Shown piece by piece: positions 11,309 to 22,104 of a stretch of DNA of 64,000 nt. Origin of the DNA: Terebella lapidaria (lineage: Eukaryota; Annelida; Polychaeta; Terebellida; Terebellidae); contig OX424559.1 of assembly GCA_949152475.1 (NCBI GenBank), forward strand, positions 15,717,809 through 15,781,808, in the 5' to 3' direction. Position 1 is the first letter of the stretch, and each line of letters starts with the position of its first letter. Below the pieces are notes generated by a model. The model had not been told where the DNA came from. It worked only from the letters and a program-made list of their open reading frames with translations, and ran no database searches. Position numbers and translations under genes: made by a program.

Positions 11309-12760
11309 AGGAGAGGAGCTTTTCACTAAGAATGTTATTAGCTCATACAGTCACATTTCATCATAAAACCAAGGATCCATCATTAAATTATGATCAAATT
11401 TGTTCGCTCATAATTTCCATGATAAACAATGATCGCTAGCAGGGTTGTCATTAAACATAATATTTCATCATAAAAGTACAGTGGCTGATAAGTGACACTG
11501 CGAAAAAAAAAAAATTCGGAGTAATCTTGACTTGTTCATAGTGGAAAAAACCTGAAAAGACATTTCTCATGAAATCAAAGTGCCGTTTGTTTACGGAGAT
11601 AAATTTTATGAGCGATATTTATGAGCGAACATTTTATGAGCATTTCAGTGAATCGGCTTTTGATATCCATCATTAATTCCTATATTTTCCTTATGAGCTC
11701 AAAATCTTTTACCCCCGTCACACTGGATTGGCGGTGTCAGGGCGGGGCTTGTACGATGTAGCTTGTAACTTGTTCAAAACTTCTGCAGTACCACCGCTAG
11801 TGAGGCCAATCTGCAGTAGGATCGTCATGGCACCGCCATAACTGCTGTGGAACCGTACAAGGACCTCGTTAGCATCTCCAGAACCGTCATGCATCCTCAG
11901 TAAGACCGCCATGCAAACGCCAGAAAAGTAAACTGGCGTCCCTACTGCGAGTGGCGGTGATTGCAGTGCTAATGAGGCTTCACCACGGGAGCACTCCTAG
12001 TATGGGGTCGCCATGGCGGACACAATGAGGAATTCGAGAGGAAGGCAGTGTTATTGAGGTGTCTGTGCGGCAATAGCGTTTCCACTGCAGTTGCACGGAA
12101 GTTGCACTGAGGATCTTGCACGGTGCTACTGCAGACAAATTTTTGCAAATAAAAGTTTTGGTTTTCTGAATAATTTTCAGCAGTGTTCTAAAATTTTGAA
12201 ACACTTCAGATCGATTCATTAATAAAAAATTCAGCAGCAACAGAGTGCTAGCCTGATGGGAAGACTCCTCTTCCGAGGGTGGAGGAGGCGTGGGATTGCG
12301 TTTCTTGGTAGCTCTTCCCCTTGTCGTGGTTCTTTCTGCATAATTACTGTAGTGTACACGTCTTCAGCAAAAATAGGTAATAAATTTCACCGAAAACCAC
12401 TTCCATTTCATAAAGCCACCTCGTTCCGCGATGCAGTGCCTCCGTTGTAACACCTCAGTAGCATCACTGTCCCGGTAGTAGCACCTCTGTGGCCCCTCAA
12501 TGCTTCCCCCAACACCGTAGTACTGCCGCCAATGATCGCCGTTGAATCGCCAACCAAACCATAGTGGTAACTAGTACTAGGATCGCCATGTCCGCAGTGA
12601 CGCCGCCGTGCTTCCTCCCTGGATCCTCAGTAGTACTGTGAAGAAAAACTCTACTGGAGGTGTCACTACAGTGATGACGTTTTGACTGAAAACGGTGGTG
12701 GTACCGTGGTAGCACCGCTAATGCAGTGTGACGGGGGTATTAGTGAAACGGTCCCCAGCT
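11309..12760. mobile_element. insertion unique to copy A, itself split by a MITE
   Basis: Copy B runs directly from GTACCTGA into ATACGTCATTTTATGAC (near 26334-26350). In copy A about 1.45 kb separates the same two phrases. The outer ends share TTTCACTAA in inverted orientation (near 11320 and 12742), suggesting a short-TIR element. The MITE at 11711-12739 sits inside it. No transposase was seen. Confidence 0.55.
11711..12739. mobile_element. MITE with CCCCCGTCACACTG inverted ends
   Basis: The left end CCCCCGTCACACTGGATT and the inverted right end CCCCCGTCACACTGCATT are both preceded by TA, so a TA target duplication is likely. The interior is GC-rich and made of scrambled repeats of a GCGGTG/CACCGCC theme, with an AT-rich stretch near 12130-12240. 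It encodes no recognisable protein. TA target use fits Tc1/mariner or ISL2EU-like transposases, but the superfamily is not decided. Confidence 0.65.
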
Positions 12761-13384
12761 GAATATGTCATTTTACGACAAATATGAAACGAAATTAATA
12801 GGCCCTATATGCAAACCTGAAAGGTCCATCAGCGAATATAAAGTCTTACACACTTGAAATTCTCACTCAAGATGATCTGTGTTGCTCGTAGTGAAGATGT
12901 AGATGAATTTCTAAGCTATAACCACTTGTTTTAATTTTTCGAACTCAAATCAAGTTATTTTCATTGAACTTTAAATTTCATTGATGACCATGAGCACTAA
13001 AATGCTCATTGTCAACGGTATTTGAACATTACTGAGTGTATGGTTACTTATGTCACTAAACGACACCACTGTATTGTTTAACTTTGCCAATTTTTGTATG
13101 GAAACATATACAGAGTGAGAACTCATCGAATTGAATTCGATACATGTCTTCGAGCCCAAAAAAATAGTATTTCATACAGAGAAGACTTCGATAAATTTGT
13201 TGGAAAATCATTTAGTTTTCTATTGGGCTAGGGTCATCAAAAGTTATGGTGGTTTAATACCAAAAATACATGTTAACATATATTGCGTGTATCACTTCCA
13301 TACCATCACTCAATTTTAATGAATTTTTATATATTGTGAACCCTCTAAGCGGTACTTATTTACGGTAGACCGTTAGTTCCAGGC

Positions 13385-13470
13385 GTGAAAATTCAAGTGG
13401 CGGCGACCACATCATTACCTGGCGGCCGCCACTTTAATATATTTAAGGACGGCCGCCAGATAAATATATT
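13385..13470. repeat. GGCGGCCGCC inverted-repeat cluster
   Basis: TGGCGGCCGCCA-type palindromes occur with AT-rich spacers. Copy B lacks this stretch and runs from CGACACC into a short CCAGATTAATATATT segment. Confidence 0.5.
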
Positions 13471-14215
13471 TTCACAACTTGCAGTATATATACTACTTAC
13501 ATGTTACAACTGACTGAACTTTGAAAGAATTATAATAATGTCATCATGGGTCATGCTGTCTCCAGCAGGCCAATTGATGGAGAGTTCTAACTAATGTTGT
13601 TCAATGGTAAATTATTTGCAGGAATGTATTGAGTGGCAAATAGTAAACCGTGAATAATTAGTAGAGAGTTTTATCCCAAATTTGCCGAATTGCGTTTTGG
13701 TATGTTTTATCCCAAACTTATGGATTGCGTTTTGGTATGTGAATTTGCCTGTTTTTCTATTTCAATTTTTTCTTCTCCCCAAAAGCATTTCACCAAACAT
13801 TTAAAGACGTGGAAAGATGAGATTTTCTTTTAATTGTCTCACGTTGAAAAATTGTCTTACGTTGGTATGAGATACGTTTTTATGTGCTCGAGTTACGCCA
13901 CTAACCAAGCTAACTGGAGCACTGAGTCGACGTATTTTTCCAGATCACTGATATTTTCGCATCTAATATCTAGTTTATAATGTCGCTCTGATGGTACATG
14001 TGAAATTCCTACGCAGCAAGATACATAAACTCTTAGTATTACTTTATGAAGATAATATTTATATCTTAAGTATGGAAATAAGCACATCGCAGTGAAATTG
14101 TAGGCGTTATATTGGTTATTTGAGAACAATACAAACACACAAATACAATAATTAGCTCCCATATTCAGGCAATGATCCGATATAACGCCAGTCTGCGATT
14201 ACCCGCCCATCTCGT

Positions 14216-14541
14216 GTTGTCGCCGGGGTCACATGTGGATAAAAATAATAAATGAATGATAATAGATGTTGTATAGGCCGGGACGGGAATAGGCAATAGT
14301 TTGGGGGTAGGGTCATATCAGTTCAGATCTTGGTCAGCAGGGCCAGGTGTCAAGAGGCTGACCAAATTGCGAACCTAATGGCTAGGAACGGGGCGGGACC
14401 GGGGTAACGGGGTTAATATATAGGAATGTTTGATAAGATGTTACTGGTTGTGAATAATAAACGTGTGTAACTCTACCAAGTGTGAGTTCTTCCCCAAGAC
14501 AGCAACCGCCAACATAAAGCACACGAACCCTTCACAACATA
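14216..14541 (+). mobile_element. possible small solo LTR
   Basis: The block starts TGTTGTCGCC and ends TTCACAACA, has an ATATATAGGAATG TATA-like phrase and an AATAAACG polyadenylation-like signal before the end, and is GC-richer than its flanks. Copy B has no matching sequence. No target duplication could be confirmed, so this is tentative. Confidence 0.35.
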
Positions 14542-14825
14542 AGGATTTGACGTATTTTTCACATTTCATGCAAGCAAACATTTTGTGAGACAAACCTTGA
14601 AGTGAACAAGTTTCAGTTATCGGCGCCATATGGTCCGATAAGCTTATGTCGCCGATTGGAATCCGTCGTCCGTTCTTGCGAAATATTGGAATCTGTGTGA
14701 TGATATTGCTGGAAAAATTTTCGTATATGTTTTTTTTGGGGAATCTCAGTGGTACTTTAAATTCATTTATTTACATAGGCAAAATACTACATACTTTTTG
14801 GATCATTTAACATGAAATGACGTTT

Positions 14826-15200
14826 TTCAAACTATGTCTATTTTGTTTTGCATGAGAATGGTACATGTTCATACAATTCCTGCTGTACATTTTCGTTTCA
14901 TTGCATCATCCAAAGCGGGGAATTCTGCCATTTTTGGCCCGATATGAATATTTTTTTTGTGCGAGGTTGGCAGTTTCTTTCAAAGGGTGATTTTCTCCAT
15001 GGTTTTCACCGTCTTTTTCGTTATGGAAAAAATAGGTTACTTCCATTTGTTCCACCTTTTCTTCCGTTCCACTAGGAAACATTGTTTTGCCATAATAAAC
15101 TCGTCTCTACTGAGTCCCAAAACGTTAGCCAATATCTAACGTTTCAATTGATTCCTTCTGGCTTCAATGCTCCTGGTCACTGGTATGTCTCTCTGCTGAC
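14826..15200. other. no recognised feature
   Basis: AT-rich sequence between the end of copy A and the presumed 5' region of the CR1 LINE. Confidence 0.4.
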
Positions 15201-15508
15201 ACGGATACATGCATGAACATGTTTGTTGTTATTTCCAGGATATACTGGTAGCATACTATTTATTGAATGTGCCTATAATGGTTTTGGAGTGCTAACGGAC
15301 CTTTTTTGAGACGATCTCACAAGGTTTGTGTGTGTTTTTGGACCCTGTAAGGTAGCACACCCAATTATCGCCCACCCTGTGTGATTGTGTTTGTGTCATC
15401 GTGTCAAGGACCCATGGACACAAGTTAATTGGACACAACCCGGTCCAAAAATCGTCACGCTCTATTGCTACGGCTTGGCGTGTGGCTCACCCGTCACCCA
15501 CTGGAACC

Positions 15509-17284
15509 ATGGCCCAAGCCTTGGGCAATGACCCGTTTAATGACACTACTACTGATATTACAATAGCCAACATAACACTGCCCACAGACTATTCCGTCAG
15601 CGATGTAACTCTAACTAACATGTCCATTCCACAATCACAAGACTTGTTCATCTCGCCATGCCCTGGTACAGATGCTGTGCAAGTAAAGGACAAGAAAAAG
15701 AAAAATGGCCAGAAAAACAACAAATCAAAGGGGAAATGTAATACTAGGGAGAAGTGTCACATCCCACAATGTAAGATCCCTCTAGACGAAATGGTGCAGT
15801 GCTATTTATGTCAAAGTTGGATACATCCAAGTTGTGTGGATGAGGATGACACTGACATAGTAGGAATATGGTCATGTCCCAAATGTCGTCTACTACCAAG
15901 TCAAGTAGGCAATCTCTTGGAGATTGTTAAGGAACAGACACATACCATTGCCATGCTCACCACCCAGATCAAGCATCTGAGTCATGAGGTAACTAACAGT
16001 CACAAAATTCAGCCAAATTGTACATCGGCAGACCATGACACACAACAAATAGCTACACTGACTAGAAAGCTAGACTCAGCCCATCAGAAGATAACTGGAT
16101 TGGAAGCCACAGAGAAAAAACTCTTGGAGCAATTAGAACGCACTAAATCTGAAATGTCCATGTTGAGCGAAAACCTTGTACAAACACGCCAACAAAACGC
16201 AGATGCTCTTACTAGGTTAAGTGTGGATACCTGGAAAGGGTTTAGAGAAGTGACGTCACCCACACGCACGCTTCTCTTCGGCAGCAGCATCATCAAATGC
16301 ATCTCAAGTGGGCATCTACACGACACTGACGTGATCTGCAAACCAGGTGCAGAAATTGCTGGTGCTATAGCAGCAATTAAGGATCTGGCAGATGCTGACA
16401 ACATATATCAGAAGGTCTGCCTTGTCATCGGGGGCAATGACTGTGCAAACCATGACCTCCAACCTGATGACATCATCAAAGACTACGAAAGACTGGTCGC
16501 CATGATAAAAGACAAAACAAGGGTTTCAGACATCACCATCTGCAGCATCTGCCCTCGTATCTTCCATGATAGTGAGTTCAACGAGAAGAGAAAATTAGTA
16601 AATGCTGGTCTGCAGGTCCTATGTGAAGACGAAGGCCTAAACTTCGTTGACAATGACAAGGTCTTCCACCTTGCTGACGGGTCCATGAATGACGGATATT
16701 TTCTCCATGACGGGACTCATCTCACGTTCAAGGCAACCAATAAACTCGCCAAGAATATTGGTCTCTCAATCAAAGATGTGGACAAAGGAGTATGTTCATC
16801 ACGTAAAGTCGAGAACAGCAAAACTAAGTCCAATGGAATTGGATCCCTTAGTGTGATGAAGAGTGCCACTAAATCCTTGGCACTCACAACCTCAAAGGTC
16901 CGCCATGACAGGGGCAGCAAGTTCCAAGCCTTCGCATGCGAGGTTAAAAGCCTGGAGGACGTAAAAGAGGCTATGGAGCAGGTCAGAAACAGCACAGCCG
17001 GAAGTGTGGCTACTCACCGGATTATGGCGTTTTGTCTCTCTCGTGATAATCCATCCACATCCTGTGTTGACGACGGTGAGCATGGTGCCGGGGGAAAACT
17101 GCTCCAACTTCTGCAGGAGAATGACGTCAAGGACGTGGTCGTTATTGTGTGTAGGTGGTATGGTGGGCAGCACCTTGGTGGCCGCCGATTTCAACATATC
17201 ACCGATGCTGGTCAACAGGTTCCATTCACAGCAGTCCATAGTACGAGACCAGCGACTTCACCCTACATCCCCTTACGAATATGA
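15509..17284 (+). CDS. CR1 LINE ORF1: PHD-like / coiled coil / SGNH esterase / IMPACT-like
   Basis: The ATG at 15509 (context AACCATGG) is preferred; the frame is open from 15401 but has no earlier ATG. Domains by position: a PHD-like Cys/His finger (15737-15905, ending WSCPKC); a coiled coil (15910-16230); an SGNH-hydrolase-like domain (16256-16770) with FGSSI, GGND and DGTH blocks; and an IMPACT/UPF0029-like domain (16905-17235) with FQAF, DDGE, GGKLL, CRWYGG and LGGRRFQHI. The IMPACT family is a conserved host fold (IMPACT/YIH1/YigZ), and its presence here suggests capture of a host domain. The frame ends just after it, while two CCHC knuckles continue in the +1 frame. ORF1 proteins bind the element RNA. 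Confidence 0.85.
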   Translation: MAQALGNDPFNDTTTDITIANITLPTDYSVSDVTLTNMSIPQSQDLFISPCPGTDAVQVKDKKKKNGQKNNKSKGKCNTREKCHIPQCKIPLDEMVQCYLCQSWIHPSCVDEDDTDIVGIWSCPKCRLLPSQVGNLLEIVKEQTHTIAMLTTQIKHLSHEVTNSHKIQPNCTSADHDTQQIATLTRKLDSAHQKITGLEATEKKLLEQLERTKSEMSMLSENLVQTRQQNADALTRLSVDTWKGFREVTSPTRTLLFGSSIIKCISSGHLHDTDVICKPGAEIAGAIAAIKDLADADNIYQKVCLVIGGNDCANHDLQPDDIIKDYERLVAMIKDKTRVSDITICSICPRIFHDSEFNEKRKLVNAGLQVLCEDEGLNFVDNDKVFHLADGSMNDGYFLHDGTHLTFKATNKLAKNIGLSIKDVDKGVCSSRKVENSKTKSNGIGSLSVMKSATKSLALTTSKVRHDRGSKFQAFACEVKSLEDVKEAMEQVRNSTAGSVATHRIMAFCLSRDNPSTSCVDDGEHGAGGKLLQLLQENDVKDVVVIVCRWYGGQHLGGRRFQHITDAGQQVPFTAVHSTRPATSPYIPLRI

Positions 17285-17480
17285 AGACTACGATCAGCGG
17301 CGCGATGGCGATTGGCGTACGGTGAAGTCACATGGAAGAAGCAAGGTCTCAGTCAGCCTGTGCGACTACTGCGGAGAACAAGGGCACCTCAAGGACAGAT
17401 GTCGACACGGCAAGACGCTTTTCTGCTTCAAGTGCAGCCGTCCTGGACACAAGGAAAAACTCTGTCACCTGTACTGCTAG
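17285..17480 (+). CDS. CR1 ORF1 C-terminal CCHC zinc knuckles (+1 frame)
   Basis: Two retroviral-type knuckles, CDYCGEQGHLKDRC (17361-17402) and CFKCSRPGHKEKLC (17424-17465), lie in the frame one base ahead of the rest of ORF1. That frame is open back to 17004 through the IMPACT-like region. A single-base indel between about 17215 and 17280, or a programmed +1 shift, would explain the arrangement. The TAG at 17478-17480 closes it. The ORF2 frame is the same frame and is open from 17481. Confidence 0.75.
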
Positions 17481-17537
17481 GGATACGGCAACGTACAGGT
17501 AGCCGGTCACAGAATAGCAGAACATTTGGTTTTAGAC

Positions 17538-20500
17538 ATGTGTCATGAAACATGTACATACGAGAAAGGTTTTAACGATGATTATGTTGGTGATTTTTTT
17601 GACAATAGAAACAGATGCATGAATAAGGTATGTGTGGAACAAAATGTTCGTAAAGTAATCACGGAAAATAATTTTGATGAAATTATGTTTTCTGGTATAT
17701 ATGATGACAATTGTCAGTCTGCTCTGTCAGCTGACCATGACTCTGTTGAAAATGTACATAAAAGTGGCAATTTGGCTTGTGACAGTAATAAATGTGACAT
17801 GACTGATGAAAGTGCAGGTGACAATGCTACAAATGGTGACAAGGATTATAATAATGTACTATGTTCCGGTATACACGTGTATGATTACAATGCTCATTTT
17901 GATGTGACTGACGATAATGTACATAATGTTTATAACCATGAAACGAATTACACAAACCTAGACACCGCAGACAGTAATTATATGCACAAGGGAGAGATAG
18001 AAATCAGTGAACTAAAAGATTATTACGTAAAAAATATAAAAATTTTGAAATTCGCAAGTCTCAATATAAATAGCGTGAGACACAAATTTGGCCCTTTGGC
18101 CGAAGCACTGAGTAAATCGATCATTGATGTGCTTCTGCTACAGGAAACTAAACTAAACGACTCGTTTCCAATGTCGCAATTTAATATTCCGAATTTCAAA
18201 CTATATCGAAAAAATGTGTCTGAGGTGTCAGGGGGATTGATTTTGTTAATAAGAAATGACTTGCCTCAGAGGCGAAGGGAAGATTTGGAAAATTTCGAGT
18301 GCAAATCTGGAAGATTTGAAAATATTATTGTTGAGGTACATATCAATTCCAAGAAATGGCTTATTGTTAACCTGTATAAACAACCTTGTGTAAAGGATTC
18401 AGATTTGAAGGAAACAATGGAAAGGTTATTTATTAAGTTGAGTAATGAAAATCATAACTATGTTATATGTGGTGACCTCAATGTAAATTTCCTCAAACCA
18501 AATATTTTAGAGGAACTTTTAGAGACTTACGGGGCCAAAAACATTGTAAAACGTGCGACATGTTTCAAGAGTAAAGTACCCACTCTAATTGATGTTGTTT
18601 TAACTAATGCATCCAAGTGTTTACAAAATGTAACAAGTTTTGATAGCGACTTAAGTGATTTCCATCACATGCTGTGTTTTTCCAGTAGAACGCATGTCTC
18701 ATCCAGATCCAGTAGAAAAGTTGTGTATCGAAGCTATCGAAAATTTGACGAAGATAAATATTTGGAAGATTTGTCACGTATCCCTTTCCATGTATGTGAT
18801 ATCTTCGATGATGTTAACGACTGTTACTGGATGTGTCAAACAATGATAAAAGATGTAATTGATGAACATGCACCAGTGAAATCCAGAATTGTAAAACATA
18901 AGCAAAATCCTTACATGAATTCGGAACTTCGAAAATGTATTAATGTAAAAAACATGTTGAAGCGTAAATATTACAAATGTAGGACGCGTCAAAACTGGGA
19001 AACCTATAGAAAGTATAGAAATAGGGTTGGTAATTTGAGGAAAAAGAGTATGAAGCAGTATTTAAATAATAAGTGTAAAGTCAACAATGATGGAAAACAA
19101 TTTTGGAAACATATTAAACCATTAATATCAAATAAGGGGGCAAACCATGATGATAAGATAATATTGATGGAAAATGGCTCCGTTATTAATAATGCTGATG
19201 ATGTGTGTAATATTATGAATGAATATTATGTAAATGTTGCAGATCACATTGGGCATACAGATTCCATATTTAGTGGTGATAATTTTGACTCCATTATACG
19301 TAGACACGAAAATCATGAAAGTGTCTGTGATATAAAAGCTAGACATTCAAATAATACATTTTCCTTTGAACTTGTCTCAGAGGGAACGGTGTTAAATCAT
19401 TTGAAGGGTCTCAATATAAGGAAAGCCACTGGACACGACAATATCCCGCCCAAGCTGATCAAACTTGGTGCAGATGTTCTGGTTAAGCCCATACAGTCTC
19501 TCATCAATATGTCCATTGATAGTTGCACATTTCCAGATGATCTTAAATTGGCAGAAGTGAGGCCGATTCATAAGAAAAATAGTACACTAGAGAAGTCAAA
19601 TTTTAGACCTGTGAGCATTTTGCCATGTTTATCAAAAGTATTCGAAAGCGTTTTCATAGATCAAATGAGCAACTACATTGAACCCTTACTATCTAAGAAT
19701 ATATCGGGATTTAGGAAAGGGTACAGCTGTGAAAGTGTTTTAGTAAATTTAGTTAATCGGTGCAAGACATCTCTTGACAATAGACAGATCAGTGCTGCAT
19801 TGTTAACAGACTTATCCAAAGCTTTCGACTGTCTGCCACATGGGCTGATGGTCGCAAAGTTAAATGCATATGGGTTTGAGGCAGAGGCTTGCACGTTGCT
19901 GAGTAATTATTTTCAAACTAGAATGCAGAGAGTTAAAATAGGAAAGGACACAAGTGAGTGGATGATGATCAAAAAAGGGGCAGCGCAAGGATCTAAGATG
20001 GGTCCTTTCTTGTACAATATTTACTCAAATGATCTGATGTATGTTCTCGAAAATGTATGTGATATTTATAACTATGCTGACGACAACACAATTTGTGTAC
20101 ATGATGATAATATTGACAAAGTTGTCACCAAGATCAGATCAGCATCAGCTATTATGCTGGAGTGGTTTGAGAACAATTACTTACAGGCCAATGCGTCTAA
20201 GTTTCAGTTCATTGTATTCGGCCAAGATAAGCAAGATATATCTCTGTGCATCAATGATAGCGTTACACTCACGTCTGAAAGTTCTGTAAAAGTGTTAGGG
20301 GTCCATATTGACCATGCCCTAAACTTTGACCTTCACATTTCAGAATTATGCAAGAAGGCTGGTAAATATCTAAGTGTGTTGGGCCGTTTATCGAAAGCTT
20401 TGGACTGTAAGGAGAAATTATTACTATTTGAAAGTTTTATTTTGTCACAGTTTAATTACTGCCCATTAGTATGGCACAACTGTAGCTTGAAAAATATAAA

Positions 20501-20930
20501 AAAAATTGAGAAAATCCAAGAAAGAGCTCTAAGGTTTGTTTTCAATGACTTTCAGTCAACATATAGTGAATTAAGGAATCTCAGTGGGAAATCCTTGTTA
20601 TATGTACAAAGACTTAGGCTTGTTGCTCTTCAAGTTTTCAAATCCTTGAACTATGATCATACCGGGCCCCAATATTTATTGGACATGTTCAAAATTAAGG
20701 AATCCAGATATGAGATGAAATGCTTACTCCCCCTGTCCCCACCTAAATTTAATACCATTAAGTATGGAAAAAATACAATTAGGTATGAGGGAGCAGCTTT
20801 GTGGAATAAGTTATCGAACGATCTCAAAAGTGTTACAGAATATACAAAATTTAAAAGAAATATCGCCAAATGGGAAGGTCCTACATGCTCATGTTCCTAT
20901 TGTAATTTATGTATTCTGTCACAAATCTGA
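17538..20930 (+). CDS. CR1 LINE ORF2: endonuclease / reverse transcriptase
   Basis: The frame is open from 17481; the first ATG is at 17538, giving about 1130 residues. A D/N-rich leader of about 165 residues precedes the AP-like endonuclease, which has ASLNINSVR, LLQETKL, SGGLILLIRNDLP, CGDLNVNF and SDFHH motifs. The reverse transcriptase follows with FRPVSILPCLSKVFE, LTDLSKAFDCLPHG, AAQGSKMGPFLYNIYSND and the catalytic YADDNT box (near 20071), then KVLGVHID and a Cys-rich C-terminus (CSCSYCNLC). It nicks DNA and reverse-transcribes the LINE RNA. It looks fully intact. Confidence 0.92.
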   Translation: MCHETCTYEKGFNDDYVGDFFDNRNRCMNKVCVEQNVRKVITENNFDEIMFSGIYDDNCQSALSADHDSVENVHKSGNLACDSNKCDMTDESAGDNATNGDKDYNNVLCSGIHVYDYNAHFDVTDDNVHNVYNHETNYTNLDTADSNYMHKGEIEISELKDYYVKNIKILKFASLNINSVRHKFGPLAEALSKSIIDVLLLQETKLNDSFPMSQFNIPNFKLYRKNVSEVSGGLILLIRNDLPQRRREDLENFECKSGRFENIIVEVHINSKKWLIVNLYKQPCVKDSDLKETMERLFIKLSNENHNYVICGDLNVNFLKPNILEELLETYGAKNIVKRATCFKSKVPTLIDVVLTNASKCLQNVTSFDSDLSDFHHMLCFSSRTHVSSRSSRKVVYRSYRKFDEDKYLEDLSRIPFHVCDIFDDVNDCYWMCQTMIKDVIDEHAPVKSRIVKHKQNPYMNSELRKCINVKNMLKRKYYKCRTRQNWETYRKYRNRVGNLRKKSMKQYLNNKCKVNNDGKQFWKHIKPLISNKGANHDDKIILMENGSVINNADDVCNIMNEYYVNVADHIGHTDSIFSGDNFDSIIRRHENHESVCDIKARHSNNTFSFELVSEGTVLNHLKGLNIRKATGHDNIPPKLIKLGADVLVKPIQSLINMSIDSCTFPDDLKLAEVRPIHKKNSTLEKSNFRPVSILPCLSKVFESVFIDQMSNYIEPLLSKNISGFRKGYSCESVLVNLVNRCKTSLDNRQISAALLTDLSKAFDCLPHGLMVAKLNAYGFEAEACTLLSNYFQTRMQRVKIGKDTSEWMMIKKGAAQGSKMGPFLYNIYSNDLMYVLENVCDIYNYADDNTICVHDDNIDKVVTKIRSASAIMLEWFENNYLQANASKFQFIVFGQDKQDISLCINDSVTLTSESSVKVLGVHIDHALNFDLHISELCKKAGKYLSVLGRLSKALDCKEKLLLFESFILSQFNYCPLVWHNCSLKNIKKIEKIQERALRFVFNDFQSTYSELRNLSGKSLLYVQRLRLVALQVFKSLNYDHTGPQYLLDMFKIKESRYEMKCLLPLSPPKFNTIKYGKNTIRYEGAALWNKLSNDLKSVTEYTKFKRNIAKWEGPTCSCSYCNLCILSQI

Positions 20931-21132
20931 TGTCAATAATCATATAACAAATACACACATATTGTATATTTCTGAATAGTCGTTGTACACACACAGTACT
21001 ATGATCATGCTGATTTACATGTATGTATTGTTTGGTTTTCATCCTTTCATTTGTATATTAATCATGTCATTTCTTCACTGTCGGTCAATAGCTGAAAAGC
21101 TACTGTTGCCTGTTTTTACTATACCGACGTTA

Positions 21133-21168
21133 AATAAAGTTTTATTCTATTCTATATTCTATTCTATC
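21133..21168 (+). repeat. CR1 3' terminus with polyadenylation signal and ATTCT repeats
   Basis: AATAAA is followed by repeated ATTCTATTCT-like units, the kind of short 3' tandem tail that CR1 elements use in place of poly(A). Confidence 0.75.
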
Positions 21169-22045
21169 ATGCCATCACAGCTGTCAAGCCTGGCCAAACA
21201 GTGACCTTGGTGACGGGGCTTAAATGCACCTAGTGGCTTCTTACGATTGCGTTCAAAATCATGACCAAAGTCGGGTTTTGTGCTTGTAGTCTTTAAATGG
21301 ACTTATTTTTGTCTCAATTTACTGTCTGTGACACCTGTCAAATTCGGTACCACTCCTAAGTTCATTCTGCTTATAATATAATATGTGTGACGGTACTGGT
21401 AAACTGGGCTTCGTTTTGTCTGCATCTGCCGTCTCAAATAGAGGTGAAGTTCATCCATTTTCTACTCTTAAGTAGGCATACAAATATATTCTACTGATTG
21501 TGATTGACAATTCAACATAATAAACTCGTGCCTGTTGTCTTACAGGCACAGTATACAAGTGGAGTGTGCGTGTTTGGTCGGGCTTTTTTTTCCTATTCTA
21601 AAAACGTTAGATGTTATTTTGTATTGGCAAGACAGAAATCTTTTAAATTAGAGGTACTATGTTGCTATATACATTCCCCATCATTACCCAATGAGACTTT
21701 TATATCCTGTCACATAATTGATATCTCGGGCATATTGTAGTTTATGTGCAAGTATGGAATGAACACACACTTGTTATATCATCGAACTCCATCATAATCT
21801 ATCGTTCATTGCTCAGACACACAGCATCAGACGTAAATTATTTACATGATAAAACTGGTTTTTACCACTTTCTTCCACTGTCCTGGAAGTAATAGGTTAG
21901 TGATCCAATTGTGGTCCAACCAGTATTGATTATCTCATGCAGCATTAGTGTCATTTGGCGTGACAGTATACACGCTCAAGTGTGTTTTATGATCACGGGG
22001 CAATTTATGTAAAACCACCAAGGCATCAAGGTAAGATGATGACGT
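21169..22045. other. non-coding, nothing recognised
   Basis: Open frames here are short and lack domains or codon structure. It ends where the GTTACCGGAC element begins. Confidence 0.45.
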
Positions 22046-22104
22046 AAGAAAAAATTAGCCCAAGGGCTAAGAAAGGTTACCGGATAATACATATTTTAGA
22101 TATT

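Larger units (their letters stand above)
11085..14825 (+). repeat. segmental duplication, copy A
   Basis: Collinear blocks match copy B (26118-30365 plus 34510-35315) in the same orientation. They include GTGAAACACAACATAGATC near 11098 and 26128, TGGTAATAATAGTTT near 11220 and 26250, AACGGTATTTGAACATTACT near 13013 and 27883, CAGTATATATACTACT near 13480 and 27972, GTGAATAATTAGTAGAGAG near 13650 and 29420, TTTCTTCTCCCCAAAA near 13767 and 30238, GGCGTTATATTGGTTAT near 14103 and 34555, and TCCGATAAGC near 14635 and 35145. Each copy has insertions that the other lacks. Confidence 0.85.
15200..21168 (+). mobile_element. near full-length CR1-clade LINE
   Basis: ORF1 (PHD-like, coiled coil, SGNH esterase, IMPACT-like, then CCHC) and ORF2 (AP endonuclease plus reverse transcriptase) are followed by a 240-bp 3' UTR. 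An AATAAA lies at 21133-21138 and a terminal ATTCT-type short repeat at 21143-21167. PHD and esterase domains in ORF1 and octamer-like 3' repeats are established CR1-clade traits. The 5' boundary is uncertain, since no target duplication is expected for CR1. ORF2 is fully open over 1.1 thousand codons, so the copy is young. Confidence 0.88.

Noticed and set aside
15401-15508. Earlier start of CR1 ORF1 at 15401
   Set aside because: The codon at 15401 is GTG; the first ATG in frame is at 15509 and has a strong context.
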